The notes beneath the pieces are model-generated. The model had not been told where the DNA came from and did no database searches. It saw nothing but the letters and a program-made list of their open reading frames with translations. From Streptacidiphilus carbonis (lineage in GTDB: Bacteria > Actinomycetota > Actinomycetes > Streptomycetales > Streptomycetaceae), in NCBI RefSeq assembly GCF_000787775.1, contig NZ_BBPM01000001.1, positions 53,443 through 100,179 on the forward strand: 46,737 nucleotides of DNA. The letters are read 5' to 3'. This document shows positions 33,777 to 42,940 of this stretch, in pieces. Position numbers and translations under genes: made by a program. The first letter of the stretch is position 1; the number at the start of each line of letters is the position of its first letter.

Positions 33777-34699
33777 CAGGCGTCGACGACAAGGGGGCCG
33801 CACCCGTGGGCGGTACCGGACTCCACTTCCCGGCGGGCGGGGCCGCACGCGGTCCGTACGCCGTGGACATCGACCCCCCGCGCGCCGGCTGGGGCTTCTC
33901 CTCGCTCCGCGTGCTCGAACTGCCGCCGGGCGGCCGGCACGGCTTCGACACCCGCGACAGCGAATGGATCGTGCTGCCCCTGGCCGGCTCCTGCAGCGTC
34001 ACCGCGGACGGGGAGACCTTCCGGCTGCACGGGCGCCGCAGCGTCTTCGACGGGGTGACGGACTTCGCGTACGTGCCGCGCGACGCCCACGTGTCCGTCG
34101 TGTCCGAGGCCGGCGGACGGTTCGCGCTGACCGGCGCCCGCTGCACCGCGCGCCTGCCCGCGCGCTACGGGCCGGCGTCCGAGGTGCCGGTCGAACTGCG
34201 CGGCGCCGGCAACTGCTCCCGCCAGGTCAACAACTTCGCCGCGGCGGGCGCCTTCGAGACCGGGAAGCTGATCGCCGTCGAGGTCCTCACCCCTGGCGGC
34301 AACTGGTCCTCGTACCCGCCGCACAAGCACGACGAGTTCCGCCCGGGGGAGGAGTCCGAGCTGGAGGAGATCTACTACTTCGAGATCGCGCCCTCGCACG
34401 CGACGGCGGGCCTCGGCTACCAGCGGGTCACCCCCTCCGGCCACGGCCGCGGCACGGACCTGCTCGCCGAGGTCCGCACCGGCGACACGGTACTGATCCC
34501 GGACGGCTGGCACGGCCCGTCGGTCGCCGCTCCCGGCCACGACATGTACTACCTCAATGTGATGGCCGGTCCGGGCGACGACCGGGCCTGGCTGATCTGC
34601 GACCACCCCGACCACGCCTGGGTCCGGGCCGACTGGGCCGGCCAGGCCCTCGACCCGCGGCTGCCGTTCCGCACCGCGCCCGAAGGGGGCACCCCATGA
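33773..34699 (+). CDS. iolB: 5-deoxy-glucuronate isomerase
   Basis: 308 residues from a GTG that overlaps the preceding stop (GTGA). IolB converts 5-deoxy-D-glucuronate to 5-dehydro-2-deoxygluconate (EC 5.3.1.30). It has two cupin domains. The second holds the metal motif YPPHKHDEFRPGEESELEEIYYFE, shown here as HxH...E pairs around residue 180-205, and PDGWHGP near 245. CSRQVNNFAAAGAFETGKLIAVEV is also typical. Its stop overlaps the iolD start (ATGA), so B and D are coupled. Confidence 0.93.
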   Translation: MTGVDDKGAAPVGGTGLHFPAGGAARGPYAVDIDPPRAGWGFSSLRVLELPPGGRHGFDTRDSEWIVLPLAGSCSVTADGETFRLHGRRSVFDGVTDFAYVPRDAHVSVVSEAGGRFALTGARCTARLPARYGPASEVPVELRGAGNCSRQVNNFAAAGAFETGKLIAVEVLTPGGNWSSYPPHKHDEFRPGEESELEEIYYFEIAPSHATAGLGYQRVTPSGHGRGTDLLAEVRTGDTVLIPDGWHGPSVAAPGHDMYYLNVMAGPGDDRAWLICDHPDHAWVRADWAGQALDPRLPFRTAPEGGTP

Positions 34700-36570
34700 C
34701 CGGATCCACCCGGCGGCTCACCGTCGCCCAGGCCCTGGTGGAGTTCCTCGCCCACCAGTACACCGAGCGCGACGGCCGGCGCCGGCGGCTGATCAACGCC
34801 TGCTGGGGGATCTTCGGCCACGGCAACGTGGCCGGCCTCGGCCAGGCGCTGCTGGAGTGCGGCCGGACCACCATGCCGTACCTGCAGGGCCGCAACGAGC
34901 AGGCCATGGTGCACGCGGCGGTCGGCTACGCCCGGCAGTCCGACCGGCTGTCCACCCACGCCGTCACCACCTCCATCGGCCCCGGGGCGACCAACCTGGT
35001 CACCGGCGCCGCGCTCGCCACCGTCAACCGGTTGCCGGTGCTGCTGCTGCCCGGCGACGCCTTCGCCACCCGTCCGGCCGAACCGGTGCTGCAGCAGCTG
35101 GAACACCCCTCGGCGGGCGATGTGTCGGTCAACGACGCGCTGCGGCCGGTGTCGCGGTACTTCGACCGGGTGGTGCGTCCCGAGATGCTGGTCCCGGCCG
35201 CCCTCCAGGCGATGCGGGTGCTCACCGACCCGGTCGAGACCGGCGCGGTCACCCTGGCGATGCCGCAGGACGTCCAGGCCGAGGCGTTCGACTGGCCCGA
35301 GGAGTTCTTCGCCGACCGGGTCTGGCACGTCCGCCGCCCGGCGCCGGACGCCGCCGAGCTGGCCGAGGCCGCCCGCGCCGTCCGGGCCGCCCGCCGCCCG
35401 CTGATCATCGCGGGCGGCGGGGTCCACCACAGCGAGGCCGAGGACGCGCTGAAGGCGCTGGTCGAGGCGACGGGCATCCCGGTGGGCTCGACCCAGGCGG
35501 GCAAGGGCTCGCTGCGCTACGACCACCCGGCGGACCTAGGCGGCGTCGGCCACACCGGCACCGCCGTCGCGGACGAGCTGGCCCGCACCGCCGACCTGGT
35601 CATCGGCGTCGGCACCCGCTACAGCGACTTCACCACCGCCTCCAGCACGCTGTTCGCCGGCCCCGGCGTCCGCTTCGTCAACCTCAACGTCGCGGCCTTC
35701 GACGCGCACAAGCTCAGCGCACGCCCACTGGTCGCCGACGCGCGGGCGGGACTCACGGCACTCACCGAGGCGCTCGCCGGCCACCGCGTGGACCAGGCCT
35801 ACGAGGCCGAGTACCGTGCCGGCAAGGCGCGTTGGGAACGGATCGTCGACGCGGCCTACGCCGCGGCGGACCAGGACGCCCGTCCGACCCAGACCCAGGT
35901 GCTCGGCGCGCTCGACTCCGTGGTCGGCGACCTGGACGTGGTCGTCAACGCGGCCGGCTCCCTCCCCGGCGACCTGCACAAGCTGTGGCGGGCGCGCTCG
36001 CCGCGCCAGTACCACCTGGAGTACGGCTACTCCTGCATGGGCTACGAGATCCCGGCCGGCCTCGGCGTGCGGCTCGCCGCTCCCGACAGACCGGTCTGGT
36101 CACTGGTCGGCGACGGAACCTATCTGATGATGCCGACCGAGATCGTCACCGCCGTGCAGGAGGGGATCAACGTCAACCTGGTCCTCATCCAGAACCACGG
36201 CTACGCCTCGATCGGCGGCCTCTCCGAGGAGACCGGCGCCGAACGCTTCGGCACCGCCTACCGCTACCGGACCGACGACGGCACGTACAGCGGCGCCCCG
36301 CTCCCGGTGGACCTGGCCGCCAACGTCGCCAGCCTCGGCATGGACGTGATCCGCGCCGGCACCGTACGGGAGTTGCGCGCCGCGCTGGTCACCGCCCGCG
36401 AGTCGGACCGGCCCACGTGCGTCTACGTCGAGACCGACCCGACCGGCACCGCCCCGGCCGCGCAGGCCTGGTGGGACGTGCCGGTGGCGCAGACCGCCAC
36501 CCGCCCGGCCGCCGTCAAGGCCCGCGAGGAATACGAACGGCGGGTCGCCGACCGCCGCCGCCACCTCTGA
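34696..36570 (+). CDS. iolD: 3D-(3,5/4)-trihydroxycyclohexane-1,2-dione hydrolase
   Basis: 624 residues, normal for IolD. This thiamine-diphosphate enzyme opens the inositol-derived ring to 5-deoxy-glucuronate (EC 3.7.1.22). Three ThDP-family domains are visible: the N-terminal domain with the catalytic Glu E68 in GRNEQAMVHAAVGYARQ; the central domain with RPLIIAGGGVHHSEAEDAL; and the C-terminal cofactor domain starting LVGDGTYLMMPTEIVTAVQEG (GDG...N motif, from about 468). YGYSCMGYEIPAGLGVRLA is also typical. Coupled to iolB; mmsA/iolA follows after about 35 bp. Confidence 0.95.
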   Translation: MTGSTRRLTVAQALVEFLAHQYTERDGRRRRLINACWGIFGHGNVAGLGQALLECGRTTMPYLQGRNEQAMVHAAVGYARQSDRLSTHAVTTSIGPGATNLVTGAALATVNRLPVLLLPGDAFATRPAEPVLQQLEHPSAGDVSVNDALRPVSRYFDRVVRPEMLVPAALQAMRVLTDPVETGAVTLAMPQDVQAEAFDWPEEFFADRVWHVRRPAPDAAELAEAARAVRAARRPLIIAGGGVHHSEAEDALKALVEATGIPVGSTQAGKGSLRYDHPADLGGVGHTGTAVADELARTADLVIGVGTRYSDFTTASSTLFAGPGVRFVNLNVAAFDAHKLSARPLVADARAGLTALTEALAGHRVDQAYEAEYRAGKARWERIVDAAYAAADQDARPTQTQVLGALDSVVGDLDVVVNAAGSLPGDLHKLWRARSPRQYHLEYGYSCMGYEIPAGLGVRLAAPDRPVWSLVGDGTYLMMPTEIVTAVQEGINVNLVLIQNHGYASIGGLSEETGAERFGTAYRYRTDDGTYSGAPLPVDLAANVASLGMDVIRAGTVRELRAALVTARESDRPTCVYVETDPTGTAPAAQAWWDVPVAQTATRPAAVKAREEYERRVADRRRHL

Positions 36571-36604
36571 TCCCACAGCCGAACCACCCACTCGGAAAGG
36601 CACG

Positions 36605-38107
36605 TTGATTCCCATGAAGACCATCGACCACTGGATCGGCGGCAAGCCGGTCGAGGGGGGCTCCGGCAACTGGGGGCCGGTGTTCGACCCGGCCACCGGC
36701 GAGCAGGCCAAGCGGGTCGCGCTCGCCTCCGTCGAGGAGGTGGACCAGGCCGTCGCCGCCGCCGCGGCCGCGGCCGCCGACTGGGGCACTCTCTCGCTCG
36801 CCAGGCGTACCGGCGTCCTGTTCAAGTACCGCGAGCTGCTGGACGCGCATCGCGACGAGCTCGCCGAGCTGATCACCGCGGAGCACGGCAAGGTGCACTC
36901 CGACGCGCTCGGCGAGGTCGCGCGCGGACTGGAGATCGTAGAACTGGCCTGCGGCATACCGCAGCTGCTCAAGGGCGAGCTGTCCACCCAGGTCTCCACC
37001 CGGGTCGACGTGAGCTCCATCCGGCAGCCGGTCGGCGTGGTCGCCGGCATCACCCCGTTCAACTTCCCGGCCATGGTGCCGATGTGGATGTTCCCGTTGG
37101 CCATCGCCTGCGGCAACACCTTCGTGCTGAAGCCGAGCGAGAAGGTGCCGTCCACTGCCTACCGGCTCGCCGAACTGGCGTCGGAGGCCGGGCTGCCGGA
37201 GGGCGTGCTCAACGTCGTCAACGGTGACCGGGTCGCCGTCGAGCGGCTGCTGGAGCACCCGGACGTCGACGCGATCAGCTTCGTCGGCTCCACCCCGATC
37301 GCGCGCCACATCTTCACCACCGGCACGGCCAACGGCAAGCGGGTGCAGGCCCTCGGCGGCGCCAAGAACCACATGCTGGTGCTTCCCGACGCCGACCTGG
37401 ACCTGGCCGCGGACTCCGCCGTGAACGCCGCGTACGGCTCGGCCGGCGAGCGCTGCATGGCCGTGTCGGTGGTCGTCGCGGTCGGCGCGACCGGCGACGA
37501 GCTGGTCGCCAGGATCGCCGAGCGGGCCAGGGCCGTCAGGATCGGCCCGGGCGACGACCCGGCGTCCGAGATGGGCCCGCTGATCACCAGGGAGCACCGG
37601 GACAAGGTCGCCGGCTATGTGTCCGGCGCGGCCGCACAGGGCGCCGAGGTCGTCGTGGACGGCACCGGCCTGGTCGTCGAGGGTCATGAGCGGGGCCACT
37701 TCCTCGGCGTCAGCCTGCTCGACCGGGTGCCCGTCGGGAGCGACGCCTACCAGGACGAGATCTTCGGCCCGGTGCTGTGCGTGGTCCGGGCCGAGACGTA
37801 CGAGGAGGCCCTCCGGCTGGTCAACAGCTCCCGCTGGGGCAACGGCACGGCGATCTTCACCCGCGACGGCGGCGCCGCCCGCCGCTTCCAGCTGGAGGTC
37901 CAGGCGGGCATGGTCGGCGTCAATGTGCCGATCCCGGTGCCGGTGGGCTACCACTCCTTCGGCGGCTGGAAGGAGTCGCTCTTCGGCGACCACCACATCT
38001 ACGGCAGCGACGGCGTGCACTTCTACACCCGGGGCAAGGTCGTGACCACCCGCTGGCCGGATCCCTCCGACGGCGGGATCAACCTGGGCTTCCCCAGCAA
38101 TCACTGA
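36605..38107 (+). CDS. mmsA: methylmalonate/malonate-semialdehyde dehydrogenase (CoA-acylating)
   Basis: 500 residues from TTG 36605, which lies four bases after GGAAAGG; an ATG at 36614 would drop three residues and is poorly spaced. Aldehyde dehydrogenase fold: ITPFNFPAMVPMWMFPLA (cofactor site), FVGSTPIARHI, the catalytic Cys in GERCMAVS (near 284), and EIFGPVLCVVRAETYEEAL. In this operon it is IolA: malonic semialdehyde plus CoA and NAD+ to acetyl-CoA and CO2 (EC 1.2.1.27, also listed as 1.2.1.18). It could serve valine breakdown as well. Last enzyme gene before the regulator. Confidence 0.93.
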   Translation: MIPMKTIDHWIGGKPVEGGSGNWGPVFDPATGEQAKRVALASVEEVDQAVAAAAAAAADWGTLSLARRTGVLFKYRELLDAHRDELAELITAEHGKVHSDALGEVARGLEIVELACGIPQLLKGELSTQVSTRVDVSSIRQPVGVVAGITPFNFPAMVPMWMFPLAIACGNTFVLKPSEKVPSTAYRLAELASEAGLPEGVLNVVNGDRVAVERLLEHPDVDAISFVGSTPIARHIFTTGTANGKRVQALGGAKNHMLVLPDADLDLAADSAVNAAYGSAGERCMAVSVVVAVGATGDELVARIAERARAVRIGPGDDPASEMGPLITREHRDKVAGYVSGAAAQGAEVVVDGTGLVVEGHERGHFLGVSLLDRVPVGSDAYQDEIFGPVLCVVRAETYEEALRLVNSSRWGNGTAIFTRDGGAARRFQLEVQAGMVGVNVPIPVPVGYHSFGGWKESLFGDHHIYGSDGVHFYTRGKVVTTRWPDPSDGGINLGFPSNH

Positions 38108-38118
38108 AGCAGAAATAG

Positions 38119-38146
38119 TCCTATTTGTTAGGACAATGTAATGTCA
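38119..38146. promoter_or_regulatory. GntR-type double box in front of gntR
   Basis: The perfect inverted repeat GTCCTATTTGTTAGGAC (6-bp arms, 38118..38134) overlaps TGTTAGGACA (38126..38135). TGTAATGTCA follows at 38137..38146. The two boxes are 11 bp apart, one helical turn. Both sequences recur upstream of iolE and iolC, which suggests autoregulation plus pathway control. Confidence 0.65.
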
Positions 38147-38941
38147 GACTTTCCTGTCACGGCAACAGCCGGATACTCTCCTCACGTGTCCAAACCTGAG
38201 TCCGCGTCCCTCGACTTCGTGGTGGACCGGTCCAGCCCAGTGCCGCTCTACTACCAGCTCGCGCTGCAGCTGGAGAGCGCCATCGAGCACGGCCGGCTCT
38301 CACCGGGCAGCCTGCTCGGCAACGAGATCGAGCTGGCCGGGCGGCTCGGACTGTCCCGCCCCACGGTCCGCCAGGCGATCCAGTCACTGGTCGACAAGGG
38401 GCTGCTGGTCCGCCGCCGCGGCATCGGCACCCAGGTGGTGCACAGCCAGATCAAGCGGCCCCTCGAACTGAGCAGCCTCTACGACGACCTGCTGGAGGCC
38501 GGCCAGAGCCCGGCCACCAGGGTTCTGCGCAACGACACCGAACCCTCCTCGGCCGAGGTCGCCGCCGCCCTGGGCCTCGCGGAGGGCGCCGAGGTGATCG
38601 TCATCGAGCGGCTGCGCTCCGCCCACGGCGAGCCGATGGCCCGCCTGCGCAACTACCTGCCGCCGGGCCTGCTGCAGTTGGAGACGGCGCAGCTGGAGGC
38701 CACCGGCCTGTACCGGCTGATGCGCAGCGCCGGGATCACCCTGCACAGCGCCCGCCAGACCATCGGCGCCCGCAGCGCCACCACGGACGAGGGGGCTCAG
38801 CTCGACGAGTGCGAGGGCGCCGCGCTGCTGACCATGCAGCGCACCACGTACGACGACACCGGCCGAGCGGTGGAGTACGGCTCCCACATCTACCGGGCCT
38901 CGCGCTACGCCTTCGACTTCCAGCTCCTCGTACGGTCCTGA
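38141..38941 (+). CDS. GntR/HutC-family regulator of inositol catabolism
   Basis: 266 residues from ATG 38141 (AGGA seven bases upstream). A GTG at 38186 gives 251 residues and lies where conserved sequence starts (SKPESASLDFVVDRSSPVPLYYQLALQLE). HTH_GntR: LAGRLGLSRPTVRQAIQSLVDKGLLVRRRGIGTQV. The UTRA effector domain follows, with LRSAHGEPMARLRNYLPPGL and YGSHIYRASRYAFDF. A GntR-type repressor of inositol catabolism is known in Streptomyces coelicolor, and this gene has the matching position at the end of the operon. Boxes overlapping its ATG and both operon promoters support that role. Confidence 0.88.
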   Translation: MSDFPVTATAGYSPHVSKPESASLDFVVDRSSPVPLYYQLALQLESAIEHGRLSPGSLLGNEIELAGRLGLSRPTVRQAIQSLVDKGLLVRRRGIGTQVVHSQIKRPLELSSLYDDLLEAGQSPATRVLRNDTEPSSAEVAAALGLAEGAEVIVIERLRSAHGEPMARLRNYLPPGLLQLETAQLEATGLYRLMRSAGITLHSARQTIGARSATTDEGAQLDECEGAALLTMQRTTYDDTGRAVEYGSHIYRASRYAFDFQLLVRS

Positions 38942-38943
38942 AG

Positions 38944-38965
38944 CCCGCGCGCGTGGGGACGCGGG
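38944..38965. terminator. weak hairpin between convergent genes
   Basis: CCCGCG / CGCGGG, a 6-bp stem with a 10-nt loop, three bases after the gntR stop. It is the only stem seen in this 58-bp convergent gap. Confidence 0.35.
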
Positions 38966-38999
38966 GCCGATGGGGGACACCGTCCGACCTGACCCCGTG

Positions 39000-39827
39000 T
39001 CAGGCCCGGACGCTTCCTGCGGTGAGCCCGCCGACGACGAAGCGCTGGAGGACGGCGAAGAGGCAGACCACGGGAAGGCTGACGATCGTGGCCGTGGCCA
39101 TCAGCGGCCCCCAGGAGGTGCCGTAGGCGCCGACGAAACTGTTGAGCACGACAGTCACCGGCTGCACCTCGGGCCTCTTGGCGAGGGTGAGTCCGAAGAT
39201 GAACTCGCCCCAGCCCAGCAGGAACGAGAGGCCGGCCACCGCGATCAGGCCGGGCACCATCACCGGTAGGACGACGCGCAGCAGGACGCCGGGCCGCCCG
39301 CAGCCGTCCACCAGGGCGGCCTCCTCCAGCTCCACCGGGACGCCCTGCAGCAGGGGGCGCAGCACGATCACCGCGAAGGGCAGGGTGAGGGTGGTGTCCG
39401 CGGCGATGAGGCCGAGGTAGGTGTTGTCCAGCCCGACCCGGTGTTCGAGGATGAACAGCGGGGCGGCCAGCACGATGCTGGGCAGCAGTTGGGCGATCAG
39501 CAGGGCCAGCACCATGGTGCCGGAGCCGCGCATCCGGAGCCGGGCGAGAGCGTAGCTGAGCGGGACGGCCAGCAGCAGGGTGAGCAGGACCACGCCGCAG
39601 GAGATCACCAGGCTGTTGGCGAGCGCCCGGGCCAGTGCGCCGTCGGCGAAGGCCGCGGTGTAGTTCACCGTGGTGACCGGTGCGGGGACCCACTGCGGGT
39701 GCGCGACCAGGATCCGGTCCGGCTGCTTGAGGCTGGTGGCGGCCATCCAGTAGGCGGGCAGCAGGAACGCCGCGGTGATCGCTGCGGCGGTCGCGGTGAG
39801 CAGCCAGGGACGGCGGGGCGGTTTCAT
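39000..39827 (-). CDS. sugar ABC transporter permease (MalG type)
   Basis: 275 residues with six membrane segments. The EAA loop reads LEEAALVDGCGRPGVLLRVVLPVM. N-terminal MAATSLKQPDRIL and C-terminal FVVGGLTAGSVRA are usual for CUT1 permeases. The start overlaps the stop of its partner permease (ATGA), so the two are made together. Last gene of the five-gene operon starting at 45034. No ATPase is present locally. Confidence 0.92.
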   Translation of the reverse strand: MKPPRRPWLLTATAAAITAAFLLPAYWMAATSLKQPDRILVAHPQWVPAPVTTVNYTAAFADGALARALANSLVISCGVVLLTLLLAVPLSYALARLRMRGSGTMVLALLIAQLLPSIVLAAPLFILEHRVGLDNTYLGLIAADTTLTLPFAVIVLRPLLQGVPVELEEAALVDGCGRPGVLLRVVLPVMVPGLIAVAGLSFLLGWGEFIFGLTLAKRPEVQPVTVVLNSFVGAYGTSWGPLMATATIVSLPVVCLFAVLQRFVVGGLTAGSVRA

Positions 39828-40753
39828 GCCGCCTCCCCCTCACGTGCCTCCCGGCGCAGCCGGCGTACGTAGAGCGCGGCCGCGAGCAGCGGCACGGCGA
39901 GCAGCAGCAGACCCGCGGCGGCGCCCCGGCCGAAGCGGAAGGACGTGAAGAAGACCTGGTAGACGTACAGGGACAGCACGTCGGTGGCGTCCACCGGGCC
40001 GCCGCCGGTCATCACGAAGACGAGGTCGAAGACCTTGAACGTGTAGATGAGGCCGAGCAGCAGCACCGTCACCGAGACCGGCCGCATCAGCGGGAGGGTG
40101 ATCCGGCGGAAGCGCTGCCACGCGTTCGCGCCGTCCAGGGCGGCGGCCTCGTGCAGCTCCGGGTCGATTCCGTGCAGCCCCACCAGGAGCAGCAGCATGT
40201 TGAAGGGGACGCCGACCCAGACGTTGGCGAGGATGACGCCGCCGAGCGCGGTGGCCGGGTCGTTGAGCCAGTCGTGGGACAGCGCGCCCATGCCGGTCGA
40301 CCGCAGCAGGGCGTTGTACGCGCCGGAGTCGCCGTCGAGCATCCACTTGAAGAGGGTGCCGCTGACCACCGGGGGCAGCAGCCAGGCCATCAGCAGCAGG
40401 GACCGCAGCAGGCCGTTGAGCGGGAACGGCCGGGCGAAGAGCAGGGCCAGCGCGAAGCCCAGGGTGAACTGGAACAGCAGCGATCCGGCGGTGAACACCG
40501 CCGACAGCCGCACCGCGTGCCAGAAGGCGGGATCGGCCGCGGTCGCCCGGTAGTTGGCGAGCCCGTTGAAGGGTTCCGGCCCGCCGAGCAGGCCGCTCAG
40601 GCCCACGTCGTGGACGGAGATCCAGGCGTTGTAGAGCAGCGGGTAGGCAAGGAGCAGGGCGAGGAAGGCGAGGCCAGGGAAGGAGAAGAGGTAGCCGGTG
40701 CGCCGTCGGCGTGCGGCGTGCGGGCCGGTGTCGCCCGGACGACCGGGCCTCAC
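39824..40753 (-). CDS. sugar ABC transporter permease (MalF type)
   Basis: 309 residues from a GTG that overlaps the binding-protein stop (GTGA). A basic 20-residue lead (GPHAARRRRTGYLF) precedes the first membrane segment FPGLAFLALLLAYPLLYNAW. The EAA loop is LHEAAALDGANAWQRFRRITLPLM. Pairs with the MalG-type permease that overlaps its stop. The substrate is unknown. Confidence 0.92.
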   Translation of the reverse strand: MRPGRPGDTGPHAARRRRTGYLFSFPGLAFLALLLAYPLLYNAWISVHDVGLSGLLGGPEPFNGLANYRATAADPAFWHAVRLSAVFTAGSLLFQFTLGFALALLFARPFPLNGLLRSLLLMAWLLPPVVSGTLFKWMLDGDSGAYNALLRSTGMGALSHDWLNDPATALGGVILANVWVGVPFNMLLLLVGLHGIDPELHEAAALDGANAWQRFRRITLPLMRPVSVTVLLLGLIYTFKVFDLVFVMTGGGPVDATDVLSLYVYQVFFTSFRFGRGAAAGLLLLAVPLLAAALYVRRLRREAREGEAA

Positions 40754-42000
40754 GTCCGTCCCAGCGCTGTGCTGATCTTGACGGCGGCCGCCGCCGCGGC
40801 CGCGGCCGGGGTGGCGGAGCCGGTGAGCACCGCCTGTTCGGCCAGGGCGATGGCCTGCGAGGCGTCGGCGTAGTGCGCCCCGTAGATCCGCGGCCGGGCG
40901 AGGGCCAGCTGGCCGATGAAGAGCTCCAGGGCGGGGTCCGACGCCCAGGTGCCGGTGCGGGCCAGGTCGTCGCGGGCGGGGAGGTCCCCGAACGACTCCA
41001 GGTACGGCACCAGAACCGACGGCTTCTGGGTGTACTCCAGAGCTTCCCAGGCCTGGTCCAGGTGCTTGCTTCCCGCCGTCAGCACCCAGTTCTCCCCGCC
41101 CAGGCAGGTGGCGGACGTCCGGTCGGAGGGCAGCGCGACGACGTTCCACTCCAGGTCGGACTTCCTCAGGGTCGGGATCTGCCACGGGCCGTTGATCTGC
41201 ATGGCGGCGCGCCCGCTGAGGAACTGGGCGTTGACGTCCTGCTGGGTCCAGCCGACGCAGCTGCGGGAGAGGGAGCCCTTGGTGGCCAGGTCGTCGAGGA
41301 AGGCCAGCGCGGTGGCGCCGTAGGTGGAGAACGTGCTGAGGTCGCCGCCGGACTGCCACAGGAACGGCAGGAACTGGAAGACGCCCTCCTCGGTCCTGAT
41401 CGCGCTCAGCGCCAGCCCGAACCGGTCCCCGCTGGTCAGCCGCTGCGCCGCGGCCGCCAGCTCACCCCAGGTGGTGGGGGGTTTCACGCCGGCCGCGCGC
41501 AGCATCGTGGTGTTGTAGTAGAGGGCGAGGCAGTTGCTGTTGTTGGGGATTCCCAGGGTCTTCCCGCCGACCTGGCAGCTGGCCCAGGGGCCGTGGGAGT
41601 ACTTGTCGGCCTGGCCCCAGGTCTTCACCCGGTCGGTGAGGTCGGCCAGCAGGCCGCTGCCGCCCAGGGCGTTCATGGAGACGTTGTCGATGATGGCGAT
41701 GTCCGGCAGGTCACCGGAGACCGCGGCCAGGGTGAGCGCGTTGCCGAGGTCGGCGAAGGGGTAGGTCCGACGCTGGATCCGCACCCCGGGGACGTTGGCC
41801 TCGATGCCTGCGATGAGCGTTTTCATGCCGGCCTGGAAGTTCGGCGCGGTGAAGTAGTCCCACCAGGTGAGGGTGGTCGTGCTCGGCCGGCCGCCCTGGT
41901 GGTTCGAGCCGCAGGACGCACTGGCCGCACCCAGGCCGACGGCAGCCGCCGCTGAGCCCGCAGTACGCAGGAAGTCACGGCGGTTGAAGGTGCGGGACAT
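40750..42000 (-). CDS. sugar ABC transporter substrate-binding lipoprotein, Tat-type signal
   Basis: 416 residues. The N-terminus carries a twin-arginine motif (NRRDFLRTAG) and a lipobox ending in ASASC, so it is probably exported folded by Tat and lipid-anchored. The mature part is a family 1 extracellular binding protein: LTWWDYFTAP, SGDLPDIAIIDNVSMNAL, WGELAAAAQRL, FLSGRAAMQINGPWQIP and GGENWVLTAGSKHLDQAWEAL. The start shares one base with the stop of the HTH-less LacI-like gene (TGATG), showing strong coupling. The ligand is not predictable. Confidence 0.92.
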   Translation of the reverse strand: MSRTFNRRDFLRTAGSAAAAVGLGAASASCGSNHQGGRPSTTTLTWWDYFTAPNFQAGMKTLIAGIEANVPGVRIQRRTYPFADLGNALTLAAVSGDLPDIAIIDNVSMNALGGSGLLADLTDRVKTWGQADKYSHGPWASCQVGGKTLGIPNNSNCLALYYNTTMLRAAGVKPPTTWGELAAAAQRLTSGDRFGLALSAIRTEEGVFQFLPFLWQSGGDLSTFSTYGATALAFLDDLATKGSLSRSCVGWTQQDVNAQFLSGRAAMQINGPWQIPTLRKSDLEWNVVALPSDRTSATCLGGENWVLTAGSKHLDQAWEALEYTQKPSVLVPYLESFGDLPARDDLARTGTWASDPALELFIGQLALARPRIYGAHYADASQAIALAEQAVLTGSATPAAAAAAAAVKISTALGRT

Positions 42001-42938
42001 CAGAAATCCTCTCCGAATTCACCGAGATTCCCGAGATCCTGGTGATCCCCGGGGTTCCCGAGCAGGTCGAACTCCCCGGACCCTGCTCCGGACAGCTGAC
42101 GCCTCGGTCCGGTACTGGCGCGAAGGGAGATCAGCGGCTTCAACAGGACGTGCCGGGGCTGGGCGTCCGGCGAGGCGAGCCGTTCCAGCATCAGGTCGAC
42201 GGCGACCCGGGTCATCTCCTCGGCGGGGATGTCGGCCGCGGTGAACGGCGGGCTCACCCGCTCGGCCCAGCGCCCGGCGGCCACCCCGACGACCGAGAAG
42301 TCGCGCGGCACGGCGCGGCCGGTGCGGGTCAGTCCGAGCAGCAGGCCGCCCAGGGCCGCCTCGTTCGTGGTGACCACCGCCGTCGTCGCCGGGTCGTCCC
42401 GCAGGATCTGCTCCAGGCAGGCCTCCCCGGCCGAAGCGTCGTCGTCGCAGTGGTACGCCTGCCCGGTGAGCCCGGACTCGGCGATGGAGCTGGTGAATCC
42501 TTCGAGCCCGCGGTGCGCGAAGCCGTACCCGATCCGGAACAGCTGTTCGGACCGGTTGACGAAGGCGATGCGGCGGTGGCCGAGGTCGGCGAGGTGCTGC
42601 ACGCAGCCGGCCGCCAGGGCGGCGAAATCCAGGTCCACCCATCCCGACTCGTCGGCCTGGTGCGTCCTGCCGATGGTGACGAAGGGGAAGGCGTCCTCCG
42701 CGAGACGGGCGACCCGGTCGTCGGCCAGCCGGATCTCCATGAGGATCACGCCGTCCACCCGGCGCTCGCCGATCATGCGCCGGAACGAGGGGACGTCGGC
42801 CGTGTCGCCGGGGGAGAGCAGCAGATCGTAGTCGTGCCTCGCGGCAGCCTCGGCGACTCCGCCGATGAAGTCGAGTTGCATCGCGGTGTAGTTGCGTCCG
42901 GCCCGTGGGTAGACCAGTCCGAGCGTGTGCTTCGCCAT
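42000..42938 (-). CDS. LacI-like effector-binding protein without a DNA-binding domain
   Basis: 312 residues from an ATG only 2 bp after the phosphatase stop. It begins directly with the effector domain (HTLGLVYPRAGRNYTAMQLDFIGG), where LacI proteins normally have about 60 earlier residues of HTH and hinge. The rest is typical: RRVDGVILMEIRLADDRV, LGHRRIAFVNRSEQ, VVTTNEAALGGLLLGL and FSVVGVAAGRWAERVSPPFTAADIP. An unusual acidic tail follows (LLGNPGDHQDLGNLGEFGEDF). No HTH is found upstream in any frame; that space is the phosphatase gene. It could be a cytosolic ligand sensor coupled to the phosphatase, or a regulator beheaded by deletion. Confidence 0.82.
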   Translation of the reverse strand: MAKHTLGLVYPRAGRNYTAMQLDFIGGVAEAAARHDYDLLLSPGDTADVPSFRRMIGERRVDGVILMEIRLADDRVARLAEDAFPFVTIGRTHQADESGWVDLDFAALAAGCVQHLADLGHRRIAFVNRSEQLFRIGYGFAHRGLEGFTSSIAESGLTGQAYHCDDDASAGEACLEQILRDDPATTAVVTTNEAALGGLLLGLTRTGRAVPRDFSVVGVAAGRWAERVSPPFTAADIPAEEMTRVAVDLMLERLASPDAQPRHVLLKPLISLRASTGPRRQLSGAGSGEFDLLGNPGDHQDLGNLGEFGEDF

Positions 42939-42940
42939 GG

